A stretch of 64,000 nt of DNA, from positions 71,546,022 to 71,610,021 of the forward strand of contig CM070877.1 of assembly GCA_036365515.1 (NCBI GenBank), written 5' to 3'. The first letter of the stretch is position 1. The number at the start of each line of letters is the position of its first letter. The translations under genes and the position numbers were made by a program. The notes below the pieces were generated by a model that searched no databases, was not told where the DNA came from, and saw only the letters and a program-made list of their open reading frames with translations. Positions 41,750-53,260 of the stretch are shown here, one piece after another. The DNA comes from Torymus aiolomorphi. Its lineage: Eukaryota; Arthropoda; Insecta; Hymenoptera; Torymidae.

Positions 41750-44700
41750 ATGCACTATTTTCAACGTAAGTTACGACATGAACGACACAATGAAAATCAT
41801 ACTGCAAAATAAACTTGGAGAAACCGAGATATTCAGATAAGAATTTAGCACACAATCAAACGTACAACTGAAAAAAAATAGTCTCGCCATGTACTATCAA
41901 CGCGTAAAACTGGCTAAGCGGCGATATTTTCGACGAAATAAAAATCACGTTTACCATACAAGACAGGACTGCTGTCATCTACACGTAAGAGCAGTGCAAT
42001 ATCAATACACAGAAGAGAGATAATCGACATAATAATAATTATCGAGCCAAAATAGTCAGGGCAGCCGAGTTTTATTCGAAAATAAAGCCACACAGTACAT
42101 AAGCTCCAAGACTATCGAAAAAAGAAAATCCGGTAACTTGATAAGCCACGGTCATCGAGATCGACTATCAAGAGTGGCTTTATTAATACATAAAGCTGCA
42201 TCATGATCGACACACTGAAAATGATACTGCAAAAATAATAAAAGAAGCCGAGATCTTCAGATAAGAATTTAGCACACAATCAAGGAACGTACAAAAAGAA
42301 AAAAACAAGAAGTCGGAGGATGAACCGTTTTTTGTAGAAATGTTTACTATTTGAAATAATAATTTGTATTAGTTTTTTAGCAGCTTGACTGATACTCTGA
42401 TATTCCGTATCAATAGTCATAAAAATGAAGATTTAAAATATTAAAATTTACTACAAAAATCAAAGAGATTATTATTTAAATATTAATAATCCCACATGTC
42501 GAGTGTAAACAATCTATAAATTGGAATGCTGCACCAGAAATAGACGGTGCTTTCGATTTGGACTTTCAAAAGTGACTTTATCAGTACAGAAGATTTCAAC
42601 ATGTACGCTGAACCTAAAGGAACTTTACTATACTATGAAATAGTAAAATATCATTATTACTCTTCATAGAGAGTTAATGTCGAACTTTACGCTTTTTATT
42701 GATAAAGAATGTAGAAGTGCATTAATGTAAAAAAGAGTTAAACCTGAAATCGACAGGAGACGCTACTATTACAGTAAGCCACGCGGAAATAATAATCGTG
42801 GCACTCATTGAAAACATTCTGAAATCCTAATGCGACGCAAGATCCTCGCAAATAGAATTAATTACGCAGATTTGCGTCAGTAATCGAGTCGATTAATTTG
42901 AGAAATTCTTAATACCACAACATAATCGATAGGAGACGCGAGTTCTACAATGGTCGGAAGCGCGAACGTGTAAGGCACGCAGATGTGGAACAGTAGGCGA
43001 GTTAATTACTAGATAAAGACTTAAACCTAAAGAACCAGGTGAGAGGCTTTTTAAAAAAATCTACTCCCCTACTGTCACGCATCTGTGTCATTTCCTTTTT
43101 TCTGTAGTCCTGGCATCTCTCGGCTATTTCAATCGACTTCGAAAAAGAAGGAGGTTATCAATTAGATCTGTCTTTTTTTCTTTTTTTTTATGTATGTCCA
43201 GCGATTATTCCTAAAATACTAGACTGATCTCCACTTAAGAATAAATTTCTTAAAGAATAAGCCTGACAAAGCAAATAAAAAATTAATTTATAGCACTGCG
43301 TGGCATAAATCCGCATTTATGTTACGTCTATCCGTGACATAAGTAATCCATTGACTACTAATGTCGGTCTCATTGACTACTAATGACTACTAATGTCACC
43401 ATGACTGCTAATGGCACGAATGGTGGATTTATGCAGTCAGTACTATAAAATAATGTACGATACACGTGTCATAAGTCGTTCTTTATGGCACGGCGTTAAG
43501 CGCACTCGCTACGCTCAGGCGCTTATACACGCCGTGTCGTAAAGTGCAACTTATGCCATTAGTATCGTAATGTACTATTGTTGGGGGAAGCCAGGTCCAC
43601 GCGCAAAACTGACTACGTGAATACAGAAAGCTAAAAAGAATTCTTTTCCAACCACCGTGTGCAAAGTTCGAGTTTGCATAAGTATTTGCGTGCGCAAACT
43701 GCCACTTTTCTACACTTTTCCTCGCTTCGCTCTGGCGACAAACTCCGCTCCTGCGGGAATCACCTACTTTGCACACTCGTATCGTAATGTATTAATAGAT
43801 TAATGAAGTTCAAGCATCCGAGATCTAGACGTAACACTATCGATACGACAGACACCAGAGAGATCATCGATCTAACGAAATTACGCTAGCGAAGGTTGTC
43901 AGAACAGCCGGGGTTCACTCGAAAATGTACACAAATGGAAATTTATTTGTTAACATTACTTTCTCCATAAGAAAATTTATTATTTACATAGAGGCGCTGG
44001 TACATACTCGACATGGGGAATTCTTACTTTTTTTAATAGTAACTTTTATGATTTTCGAAGGAATTTTTACTTTTCAAACAACAATTTTTATGATTTTTGT
44101 TGAACAGTTTGATTGATAGTAATAATATTACCTTTCAGCTCTCATTAAAATGACCATTCTAAATATTAAAATTTGATACAAAAATCATAAAAATGATTTT
44201 TTAAAAAGTAAAATTTGCTATGAAAATTATAAAAATTTCTACTTAAAAAGTAAAACTTCCCACATGTCTACTGTGTACTAGCGCTACTGTAGAAATTATA
44301 AATTTTCTCATAAATAAATGTAAAGTTTACAAGTAAATTGTTCTTCTTATAGCAGCACAGTAATCTTTAGCTTAAGGAAAATTAAGAAAATAAAATCCTG
44401 CCACCGGGTTCGGTCAGGATGTTCGGGGTCGCCTCGCTTAAGTGGCATCATTAATATAGAAAACTGCGACATAAACAACACAATAAAAACTTATTGCATC
44501 AAAAAACATTTTTTCATGAAATGACAAAAAAATATTATTGTGAAGCAAGGTACACGGGTAAAACTGGCTGCGCAAGTACAGAAAGCTAAAGGATAGTCGA
44601 CTAAATCAAAATTCTTCATTTGAAGTAGCAAAAGCTGCCAATATCTTCGGGTATGAGTGAAGCACGCAAACATAAAGCTAATAAAAGGAAATAAAACCCA

Positions 44701-45115
44701 AGTAGTCCGGTGATTAAATGTCCACGCGTAAAACTGTCCACGTGAGTATACAGATAGCAGGGAGGTTATCTACGAAATAAAAATCCTGTAGCTAAGGCAG
44801 GCAAGGCCGCCGAGATTTATACTAAAGACTATTGATACGCCGACAGACAACAGGGAGATAATCGATGTAATGAAATTGCTCTAGCTTAAGTTGTCAGAGC
44901 AGCCGAGAGTTACTTGAAAATGTAGCAGCGCAGTAAACATAAGCTCCAAGAAAATCGGGAAAATAAAACTCTGGAACCGCATCATCTACGGCATTCGAGA
45001 TTGACTCTCAAAAGTAGCTCCATTAATACTGAAACCTGGGACATAAATTTCTATAGCCAAAGTAGCCAAGGCAGCATACATCTACACGTAGGAGTGAAGC
45101 ACGCAAACTATTTCT
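41750..45115. repeat. Diverged dispersed repeats, no gene
   Basis: Several blocks recur in this stretch: GTAAAACTGnCnACGnGAGTA / CGACGAAATAAAAATC, ACAnAAGCTCCAAGA and GAGATAATCGA near 41900-42120, 43860 and 44720-44960. At 43020-43110 a small inverted repeat uses words of the ~95-bp satellite seen after 50 kb. At 43470-43560 and 43690-43780 there are GC-rich hairpins around CTCGCTACGCTC / CGCTTCGCTCTGG. ORFs here are short and motif-free. Confidence 0.5.
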
Positions 45116-45205
45116 TTTTTCGCTAACTTTTTATATTTGGTAAAACACATCGTCTAAATACGATCGTCAAAAATGCCACTTTCAAAAACACCGGGATCGC
45201 ACAGA

Positions 45206-45665
45206 ATTTGAAACCATCCCTGAAGACTGTTTTTCGCTTATACCCGAGAACGACAAGAGATATCGAAAAAAGTCGTAAACAAAAATTGTAGACCGTAAAA
45301 TTTTACATTAAAATGATCTATCACTTTTTCATTTTTGATTAAATTAAGCTTGACAAAACCACGCAGAAGTTGTAAACCTTGAGCGCCCGATGGAGTAGAA
45401 GGGGGGGGGGGGGTATCGGCGCGACTACGGCATCAAAGCAACGAGCGGCGAATCTATCCGGGCGCTGCCAAGCACAGCCGAGGCGCTCCGCCGATGCGAT
45501 CAGCGTTTTCAACTTTTCCCAAACTTAATTTTATGAAAAAGAAAAACGTGATAACTTCATTCTTATGTAAAATTTCACACTCTACAATTATTGTTAGGGA
45601 CTTTTTTCGATATCTTTTGTTCTCGAGTTCATAAACAAAAAGATGTTTTCAGGAGTGGTTTTTTG
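45206..45665. mobile_element. Diverged fold-back element with GC-rich loop
   Basis: The arm 45206-45370 and the arm 45510-45665 are inversely complementary with many mismatches; shared words are GATATCGAAAAAAGTC, TAAAATTTTACAT and AATTAAG(C/T)TTG. The loop contains a run of 13 G (45401-45413) and GC-rich DNA. The ends are not sharply defined. Confidence 0.6.
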
Positions 45666-45869
45666 CCTTTCATGGGCCGTTTCTAGTGGTACGCGACTAT
45701 AGCTCACCGCACCGTATTTTATGGTCTGCTCATCCCCACCGTTTGTTATTGTTCGCTACTATAGCGCGCCACAGTTTATTATGGTCTGCGACTATACAAC
45801 AAGCGCGGCTTTTTCTTTTCTATTTTCCGCGGTTTCTGTATCAACCCTTCAGTCGTCTTTGTATCACCA

Positions 45870-46500
45870 TGGCGAGACGTGTCCTAAGAAGACATTGCGC
45901 TTTCACAGTGCAGGACTACACCGATATGGTGTTAGCCTTTGATCGGGCTGGGCAGAACGCTGAACGGGCTGCTCGTTTGTACCGCGAGCATTTTCCCCAT
46001 AGACGACAACCGCATCCACAAACTTTTATGGAAGTTTTCGCGCGTTGGCGGGAGAATGGTGATGTAGCCCAGCGACATGTTGACGCCGGTCGTCCTCGTC
46101 GTGTTCTGCGGCCTGTGGTGGAGGAGCGCATCGAGAGGGCTTTCGAAGACGACCCCAACACAAGTTGCCGAGAAGTTGGACATGACATTGGCATATCCCA
46201 AGATACCGGTAAACACCCGTATCATTATCGCCGGGTGCAGGAGCTACTCCCTGGTGATTATGATCGATGGGTGAACTTCTGTGATGGTTTTTTGGCACAA
46301 GTGCGCGTCGACGAGGATTTTATGAACAATATTTTGTGGACGGATGAGTGTACATTTACACGAAATGGCGTACTCAACCGACACAATTACCACTACTGGG
46401 TACTTGAAAATCCTCGTTTGACGAGAGAAACCAAGTTCCAGTATAGGTGGTCAATCAACGTTTGGGCTGGAATAATAGACTGCCAAGTCGTAAGTATAGT
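45870..46500 (+). pseudogene. IS630/Tc1-mariner-like transposase, C-terminally truncated
   Basis: Starting at ATG 45870 the frame reads an N-terminal helix-turn-helix (FTVQDYTDMVLAFDRAGQNAERAARLYRE), a linker with a second DNA-binding part (GRPRRVLRPVVEERIERAF and SCREVGHDIGIS), then the DDE-fold segment with the catalytic-type WTDECTFTRNG and RHNYHYW. After NVWAGIIDC the family similarity ends. A TAAGTATAG sequence that resembles a splice donor lies there, so the rest may be lost or may lie beyond an intron. Upstream codons from 45686 are low-quality and contain repeated GGTCTGCGACTAT words. The first catalytic Asp near FLAQVRVDED and the later Asp/Glu are not all visible. Related sequences are frequent in ants and other insects, as far as I recall. 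Confidence 0.65.
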
Positions 46501-46519
46501 ATTCTATAAATTGATATAG

Positions 46520-47315
46520 TCTTATTATTTTTACAAAACTTCCCAATAAGCGAAAAAGTTTTGAGGAACTCTTAGAGACTGCTTTATGAATTCTTTTTCA
46601 CGAAAGTAAACTTGAAGAGTACTTATTGATATTTTATTTCAATCACGAATTTTTCATGATATAGTATTATGAAAGTATGATAATAAGTATGCCTAAATAA
46701 CGTTATGATTACTTTTTATTCATAATATTTTGTTTTATTATAAATATTTTTTTTTTTTATTATAAATATTTTTACAAAGTTATCTTCCACAATACTTGGT
46801 GACTATTTGAAGTAATCTTTGTGATTACTAAAAGATATCTTTTACTCTAAATCTTTGTCTATTAAGGTAGCATGAGTGACTTTTGTAAAATACTAGCTGT
46901 AGTTAAAAAAATTGGATTGTATTCTCAAAGTATTCAACTAATCATATCCATCCAGAAAAAATAGGATTGCCGACCAAATTATCGAAAAAATAAATATTGA
47001 ATAATGTTAGTTTTACACGGGCCTTATGGAAGTTCCCTTTCCTAAACACGATTCCTAAACAGACATCCAGACATAAAGAAGACAATAAGGACGTGCATTA
47101 AGTTTACAGCTGTATTCAACCATCAAGATTGTTAAATAGTTATAAAATAGTTTTGTGGATAGTACAGAAGAAAATATTAGAAACAAGAAGAACAGCATGT
47201 AAAATAAATAAATAAACCAAGTGCATTTGCGATGCCTACTAATTACAGTGAAAAGTAATTTTATATCCTGTGCTGTGTTAGAGGAAAATCTATAAATGAA
47301 TTTTCAAAAATTATA
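46520..47315. other. AT-rich unassigned region
   Basis: No gene, hairpin or repeat that I can support. Confidence 0.4.
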
Positions 47316-49085
47316 AGTGATGCAGCTGACTCATCCACAACTTCTGGCTTAGATTAAGCTTTAACGTGCAAGAGTTTTTGTCTTTACTTTTTGTTTAAAA
47401 TAGAGGAACGTAAATCACATGTACAATATGTACTGTGTGTGCTTATTCACATTATGGTTTCGTACAAATACCGATATTGTTTTAGTGACTGATTGGTGTT
47501 TTATAGTATGTTATTGGATTAATAACTTAAGTATTTATTTTAAATTACAAGAATAGCATTAATTAACAATGTGTATAGTAAATATAAAATACAATGGTGT
47601 GTAAATGGATGAAGAATTTCTTGCGTGGCATTTCTAGTGTTTCAAAAATAAATTTTTCATAAAATCTATCAAACATAATTTTACAAACAATAAGAGACTA
47701 ATTAAAACAAAATACCAGAAGAAGCTATTTTTATTGTATTAAATATCTTGAATCTATCAAACTTAGAAATGTGTTTTTGCTTCTAATAGTGCTTTCGAGT
47801 CTTTTAAACAAAAATATATACTTATTTGATTACTTTTTATTTATTCAAGTCGCAACTGGCTCACTTAGTTGATTAAAAGTTATTAGTGATAAAGAAGACT
47901 CGTTTACAACTATTGGCTTGGATTAAGCTTTCGCTGGCAACAGCTTGTCGAAAATGTAGAATCATAAATCAGTTCAATTGAAATTGCCAGTACCAAAGGA
48001 AGAAATGTTTTTGTGACTGATTAGTGTGTTATTATTACTACGTTAATATTTGACGTATCAAATTAAGTATCTTAGGTATATATTTTAAATTACAAAAATA
48101 GCATTAACAATATGTAGTAAATATAGTACAAATATATTAATGGATAATGGATTTGTCGCATAGTATTTTGTAAAGTAAGTTTAAAAAATTTATTTTCATA
48201 ACATCTATCAAACATAATTTTACATACAATAAGAGACTAAATAAAACAGAAAGAAAAAGCTATTTTAATTGTATTTAATATCTTGAATCTATCAAACTTG
48301 TAAATGTGTATTTGCTTTAATGATGATCTGGAATTGAAAAAATATGCTTAATCGCGGATTACTTTCCTATTACTATTTATTTGAGTTCTACTGCTCACTT
48401 AGTTGATCAAAACTTATTGGTGATAAAGGAGACTCAATTATAACTACACTAGCTTGAATTACAAGAGTTTATCTGTACATTTTGTCGAAGAAGTAGGAAT
48501 AAATCAGATTAATTGAAATTGTCAGCACCAAAGGAAGAAATCTTATGTAGCTAATTGGAACTATATACAAGTCTTACTAAATTATAAACATTATTTTCAC
48601 AAGTACTAAAACAAATACTAAAGTGAAATCATCAAATATGTACGGTTGTACACTTCACATTGTGCTTGGGTACAAATACCATTATTGTTTTAGTGACTTT
48701 ATAGTATATTAAAGTAAAAGTATTTTCAAGGTCTAAAATGAAAAAACTTATTTATGTTGAATTACAAGACTATAGCATAAGAATGTATGTAGCACAAAAA
48801 AAAAATATATATATATATATATAGTATAAAATATAGTTTCATGATGGATAAGCCGATGATGAATTTCCTGCATAGTATTTCTAAAGTATAAAGTTTAAAA
48901 AATATAATTTCATGAAATGTATTAGTAGTTCTTATTTTTTATCATACATTTGCCAAACATAATTTAACAAACAAGAGAAGATAAAGAACATAAAATACGA
49001 GAAAAAGTTTATTTAATTGTTATTAAATATCTTGAATTCATAATTAAAGTTGTTAATGTCTATTTGCTTTGAATGGTTATCCACG
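47316..49085. repeat. Threefold ~550-bp tandem repeat
   Basis: Three diverged head-to-tail units start near 47316, 47877 and 48415. Each has, in order, a (A/T)GTGAT...GACTC box, a CTTGGATTAAGCTTT-like box, TTTTAGTGACTGATTGGTG, ATTTTAAATTACAAGAATAGCATTAA, ATCTATCAAACATAATTTTACA and AAATATCTTGAATCTATCAAACTT, ending in GTATTTGCTTT. The units are about 540-670 bp. None is coding. Confidence 0.75.
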
Positions 49086-49376
49086 TAAAAAAACGTTATA
49101 AAAATTTTATAAAAGTTATATCAAATTTTTATAAAGAAATTGTTCTATATAAATAATATATAAACTTTATAGAAACCATATAGAGTTGGCAAAGAGGAAG
49201 ATAATTTTTGTTCTAATTAAGGTAAGTATTTTTTTAATTACCTTAATTAAAACAAAAATTACCTTCCTGTTGCCAACTTTATATTATGGGTTCTATAAAG
49301 TTTATATATTATTTATATAGAACTATTTCTTTATAAAAATTTTATATAACGTATATAAAATTTTTTTACGTGGGGT
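49081..49376. mobile_element. Fold-back MITE with CCACGTAAAAAAAC ends
   Basis: Termini CCACGTAAAAAAACG and the inverse, with ~130-bp arms rich in TTTATA words, surround a small GTTGGCAA.../...TTGCCAAC stem and a further AATTAAGGTAA palindrome. It sits at the end of the third tandem unit. No clear target duplication. Confidence 0.7.
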
Positions 49377-49505
49377 GGTCTGGAACCCCTTAAATTAAAA
49401 ACTACTTATGCTTATTCAATCACTTTCTTATATTATAATGACACAATTAGAATTAATAGAAATTATTCGCATAAATGATTCATCAAAATATTATATTTAA
49501 TTATA

Positions 49506-49958
49506 ACCCGCGTGAAAATGATATATGAAACCGTAATCGAATTTCAAACATACGATATCTATATGAGATCTCACATGAGATCTCATTTGCAATTTTAATT
49601 AATTAATAAATAATTTGTTTTTAACGTAAAAGCATGAATAAATATTATGTTTCATTGAATATGTAGAAATATAATGAAATAAAATATTAACATTAATAAA
49701 ATGTATTGATAAAACTTTATTTGCTCTTTTACATATTTATTAAAACATAATATATCTATTCATGCTTTTACATTAAAAATAAATTATTTATTAATTAATT
49801 CAAAATGCAGATGAGATGACCATATGAGGTCTCATATAGATCTCATGTCTCAAATTCATATAACGGTCTCATATATGAGAAAAATAAGAGATCGTTGTTA
49901 GCTTCAATTACGATTTCATATGAAATCTCATATAATATTTTCACGAGGAAATTAATCA
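49506..49958. mobile_element. Fold-back element with nested ATCTCATATGAG palindromes
   Basis: Outer ends CGTGAAAATGATATATGA and TCATATAATATTTTCACG pair. An inner arm (TTAATTAATTAATAAATAATTTGTTTTTA...) pairs with its inverse at 49740-49800. Many copies of the palindrome GAGATCTCATATGAG decorate both arms. No ORF. Confidence 0.65.
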
Positions 49959-50239
49959 TACACACAATTACAAATATGAAAATTTTTATTTTTATCGCCC
50001 GACTGCATCCTTTCGTACGTACATTATTAATTACGAAGAATCACGAAAGTTTACTTCTGACGGTACATTCTTCCATGGCCAGTTAATACTTCATTTTTGC
50101 GTTCATCGCCTTCCAGAAATGATGCTTCAGTAAGCAATGAACCAGATACAATAGAAGTAGGCCATTAAAAATCGATTATGAGATATTGAGTAGAAGGCAG
50201 GCGCTCTTTACTATCAACTCAGGTTTTTTAGGTGGGCAT
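49959..50239. other. Short unassigned spacer
   Basis: Nothing recognisable before the satellite begins. Confidence 0.4.
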
Positions 50240-52410
50240 CGTGCGGAGGATATTTAAAAAAATAAAGCTCCCACACTTGAGTAGCCGGAGGTCACAAGCT
50301 CCACGCAAAAAAGGGAGTTATAAGTAGATGTGCAACAGAAAGCGAATGAAATATTTCAAAAAGGCTTAAACACAATTAGCCGGGGGACGAAAGTTCCACG
50401 CAAAAAAGGGATAGTTTAGTAGACCAGCACAGAAAGCAAAGACGATTAATTATAAACTTCGTCAACCCATATAGCAGAGGGACGCGAGCTCCACACAAAA
50501 AAGGGTGTTAGACAGTCGTGCGACAGTAAGAGAGTCAATTACTAAAAAATAAAATCTCATAATCCATAAGTAGCCGGAAGACACGAGGTCCAGGCAAAAA
50601 ATGCAATTACATTAAAAAAAATTTGAACCTAAGTAGCCGGGGGACACAAGTTAAACTCAGCAAAAGACAGTCACGCAAACGTGCGACAGAATGCAAACCG
50701 ATTCTTTAAAAAGTCCTAAAACTAAAAGGCCAGGGGACGCGGGCTCTAAAAAAAAATGGAGTCATGCATAACTGCGATAGTAAGCGAGTAGGTTATTAAT
50801 AATAGCCTTAAACCTAACGAGCCAAGAGACATGAGTTAATCACAATAAAAGGGAGTCACACTGAAGTCCGATAATAAGCGAGCCCAAGATAGAACAGTCA
50901 CGCACGTGCAACAGAAGGCAAACCGATTCTTTAAAAAGTCCTAAAACTAAAAGGCCGGGGTACAGGAGGTCCAGGTGAAAAAGGAGTCATACAGACGTGT
51001 AACAGAACGAGAGGTGATTATTAAAAAAAAATTTTGAACCTAAGTAGCAGGGGGATGCGAGGTCAAGGCAAACAAGGGAGCCACACCAACATGCCACAGA
51101 AAGCCAGTCGATTATTTAAAAAAGTCTTAAACCTATGACGTCGGGGGAAAGGTGGTCCAGTAAAAAGGGAGTCACGCTGACTTGTAACAGTACGAGGTGA
51201 TTATTAAAAAAAAAGTTTTAAATCGAAGTAGCAGGGGGACACGGGTTAAACTCAAGAAAAGACAGTCACGCAAACGTGCAACAGAAAGCAAACCAATTGT
51301 TTAAAAAAGTCTTAAAACTAAGAAGCCGTGGGACAGGACGTCCAGGTCAAAAAGGAGTCATGCAGACGTGTGACAGAACGATCGGTGATTATTCAAAAAA
51401 AATTTTGAACCTAACTAGCCGGGGGTCGCGAGGTTAAGGCAATGAAGGGAGCTACACAGACATGCGAACGTAAGCGAGTCAACTACTCAAAAAATTCTTA
51501 TACTACCTAAGTAGCAGGGGGGCACGAGATCCATGCAAAAATGGAGTCACACCAACGTGCCACAGAAAGCCAGTCAATTATTTAAAAAATTCTTAAACCT
51601 AAGAAGCAGGGGGAAAGGTGGTCCAGGTAAAAAGGAGTCACGCAGGCGTGTGACAGAACAAGAGGTGATTATTAAAAAAAAAATTGGTACCTAAGTAGCC
51701 GGCGGACACGAGTTAAACTCAACAAAAGACAGTCACGCAAACGTGCGACAGAATTCACACTGATTCTTTAAAAAGTCCTAAAACTAAAAGGCGGGTGGAA
51801 GCGAGCTCTAAACAAAAAATGGAGTCATGCATAACTGCGATAGTAAGCGAGTAGGTTATTAATAATAGTCTTAAACCTAACGAGCCAAGAGACTTGAGTT
51901 AATCACAATAAAAGGGAGTCACACTTAAGTGCGATAATAAGCGAGCCCAAGATAGAGCAGTCACGCACGTGCAACAGAAGGCAAACCGATTCTTTAAAAA
52001 GTCCTAAAACTAAAAGGCCGGGGGACGCGGGCTCCAAACAAAAAATGGAGTCATACATAACTGCTCATAGTGAGCCAGTAGGTTATTAATAACAGTCTTA
52101 AATCTAACGAGCCGAGAGACGTGAGTTAAACACAATAAAAGGGCGTCACACTTAAGCGCGACAATAAGCGAGCCGATAATTTAAAAGAAGTCCTAAATCT
52201 AAGTAGCCGGGGGACAGGAGGTCGAGATAAAAAGGGAGTCACGCAGATGTGTGACAGAACGAGAGGTGATCATTAAAAAAAAAATTTGAACCTTAGTAGG
52301 AGGGGGCGCGTGTTAAACCCAAGAAAGAACATCACGCTCGTGAAACAGAAGGCAAACCGATTCTTTAAAAGGTCTTAAAACTAAAAGGTCGGGGGTCGCG
52401 GGCTCCGAAC
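50240..52410 (+). repeat. ~95-bp satellite array, left arm of palindrome 1
   Basis: Over 20 irregular units share AAGTAGCCGGGGGACGCGAG, GTCCAGGCAAAAAAGGGAGTC, GTGCGACAGAA and GATTATTTAAAAAAGTCTTA. Unit length is near 95 bp, with variants between about 63 and 110. A higher-order pattern exists: the stretch near 50690-50960 recurs at about 51750-52020. It is the reverse complement of the array 53260-55510. Short ORFs within it are discarded. Confidence 0.88.
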
Positions 52411-53260
52411 GAAAAACCGCTGCCAATGCATTGGCAAGATACTTCCTCAAACTAATTTATCGATTCCATTTTTTAAATTTAAAAATCAAAAGTAAATTTT
52501 TCACAGCAAAACTTTATTAATAAATAAAACTGTTTTATTTAGTCAATTGAAGGAAATGCCCGCCGATTTTGTTAATTTTAATAATGAATCTAACGGCTAT
52601 TCGGGCAAAGATAACGGGGGATTTGGGAAAATAGATTGAGAATAGCCGTTAGATTCATTATTAAAATTAACATAAAATAGACGGTCATTTCCTTCAATTG
52701 ATTAAATATAATACTGTCTGCTTCGGCTGAAATAATGCAGACGGGGGGATTTGGCAAAATAGATTGAGAACGATGAGTAGCGGTCAGGGTCGTGAAAGGA
52801 TCGTCAACCCAGTGGCGCAAATGGTAGCGTAGCTGCCCGGTATGCAGAAGGTTGTCGGTTCGAGCCCGACCTGGGCCGTTATTTTTTTCGTTCTCGTTTT
52901 TTATCCTATACCTTTAACTTTACCACCTTCCCTTTCCATATATTCTCCTTTCTAAAAAATTCTTGACTGCACTAATGTTTCAAATAGCTTCTAAAATTTA
53001 AAAATGTATTGAAACACGTATAAAGAAAGTGCTTGATAAGTTAGTTACCTTCCTTATCTTTGCCCGAATAGCGGTTAGATTCATTATTAAAATTAACATA
53101 AAATCGGCGGGCATTTCGTTCAATTGATTAAATAAAACAGTTTTATTTATTAATAAAGTTTTGCTGTGAAAAATTTACTTTTGTTTTTTAAATTTAAAAA
53201 ATGGAATCGATAAATTAGTTTGAGGAAGCATCTTGCCAATGCATTGGCAGCGGTTTTTTG
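52411..53260. repeat. Central spacer of palindrome 1
   Basis: Its outer borders are CCGCTGCCAATGCATTGGC (52418) and its inverse (53257). Next inward are the arms ACGGCTATTCGGGCAAAGATAA (52592) and its inverse (53056). The inner part holds a tRNA-like sequence. The tRNA-like core and its 3' tail recur as a direct copy at 55530-56000. Confidence 0.8.
52806..52877 (+). tRNA. tRNA-like sequence at palindrome centre (copy 1)
   Basis: 72 bases can be folded as a tRNA: acceptor CCCAG/CTGGG (outer two pairs mismatched), D arm GCGC/GCGT with an AAATGGTA loop, an anticodon stem CTGC/GCAG with loop CCGGTAT, and T arm GTCGG/CCGAC with loop TTCGAGC. A- and B-box promoter words (TGGCGCAAATGG, GGTTCGAGCCC) and a T-run after the end are present. 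Position 33 is C instead of the universal U, so the anticodon (GGT) is doubtful. A tRNA-derived SINE head or pseudo-tRNA is more likely than a working gene. Confidence 0.55.

Noticed and set aside
45916..46298. Minus-strand ORFs over the transposase at 45.9 kb
   Set aside because: Antisense shadows of a clearly recognisable transposase.
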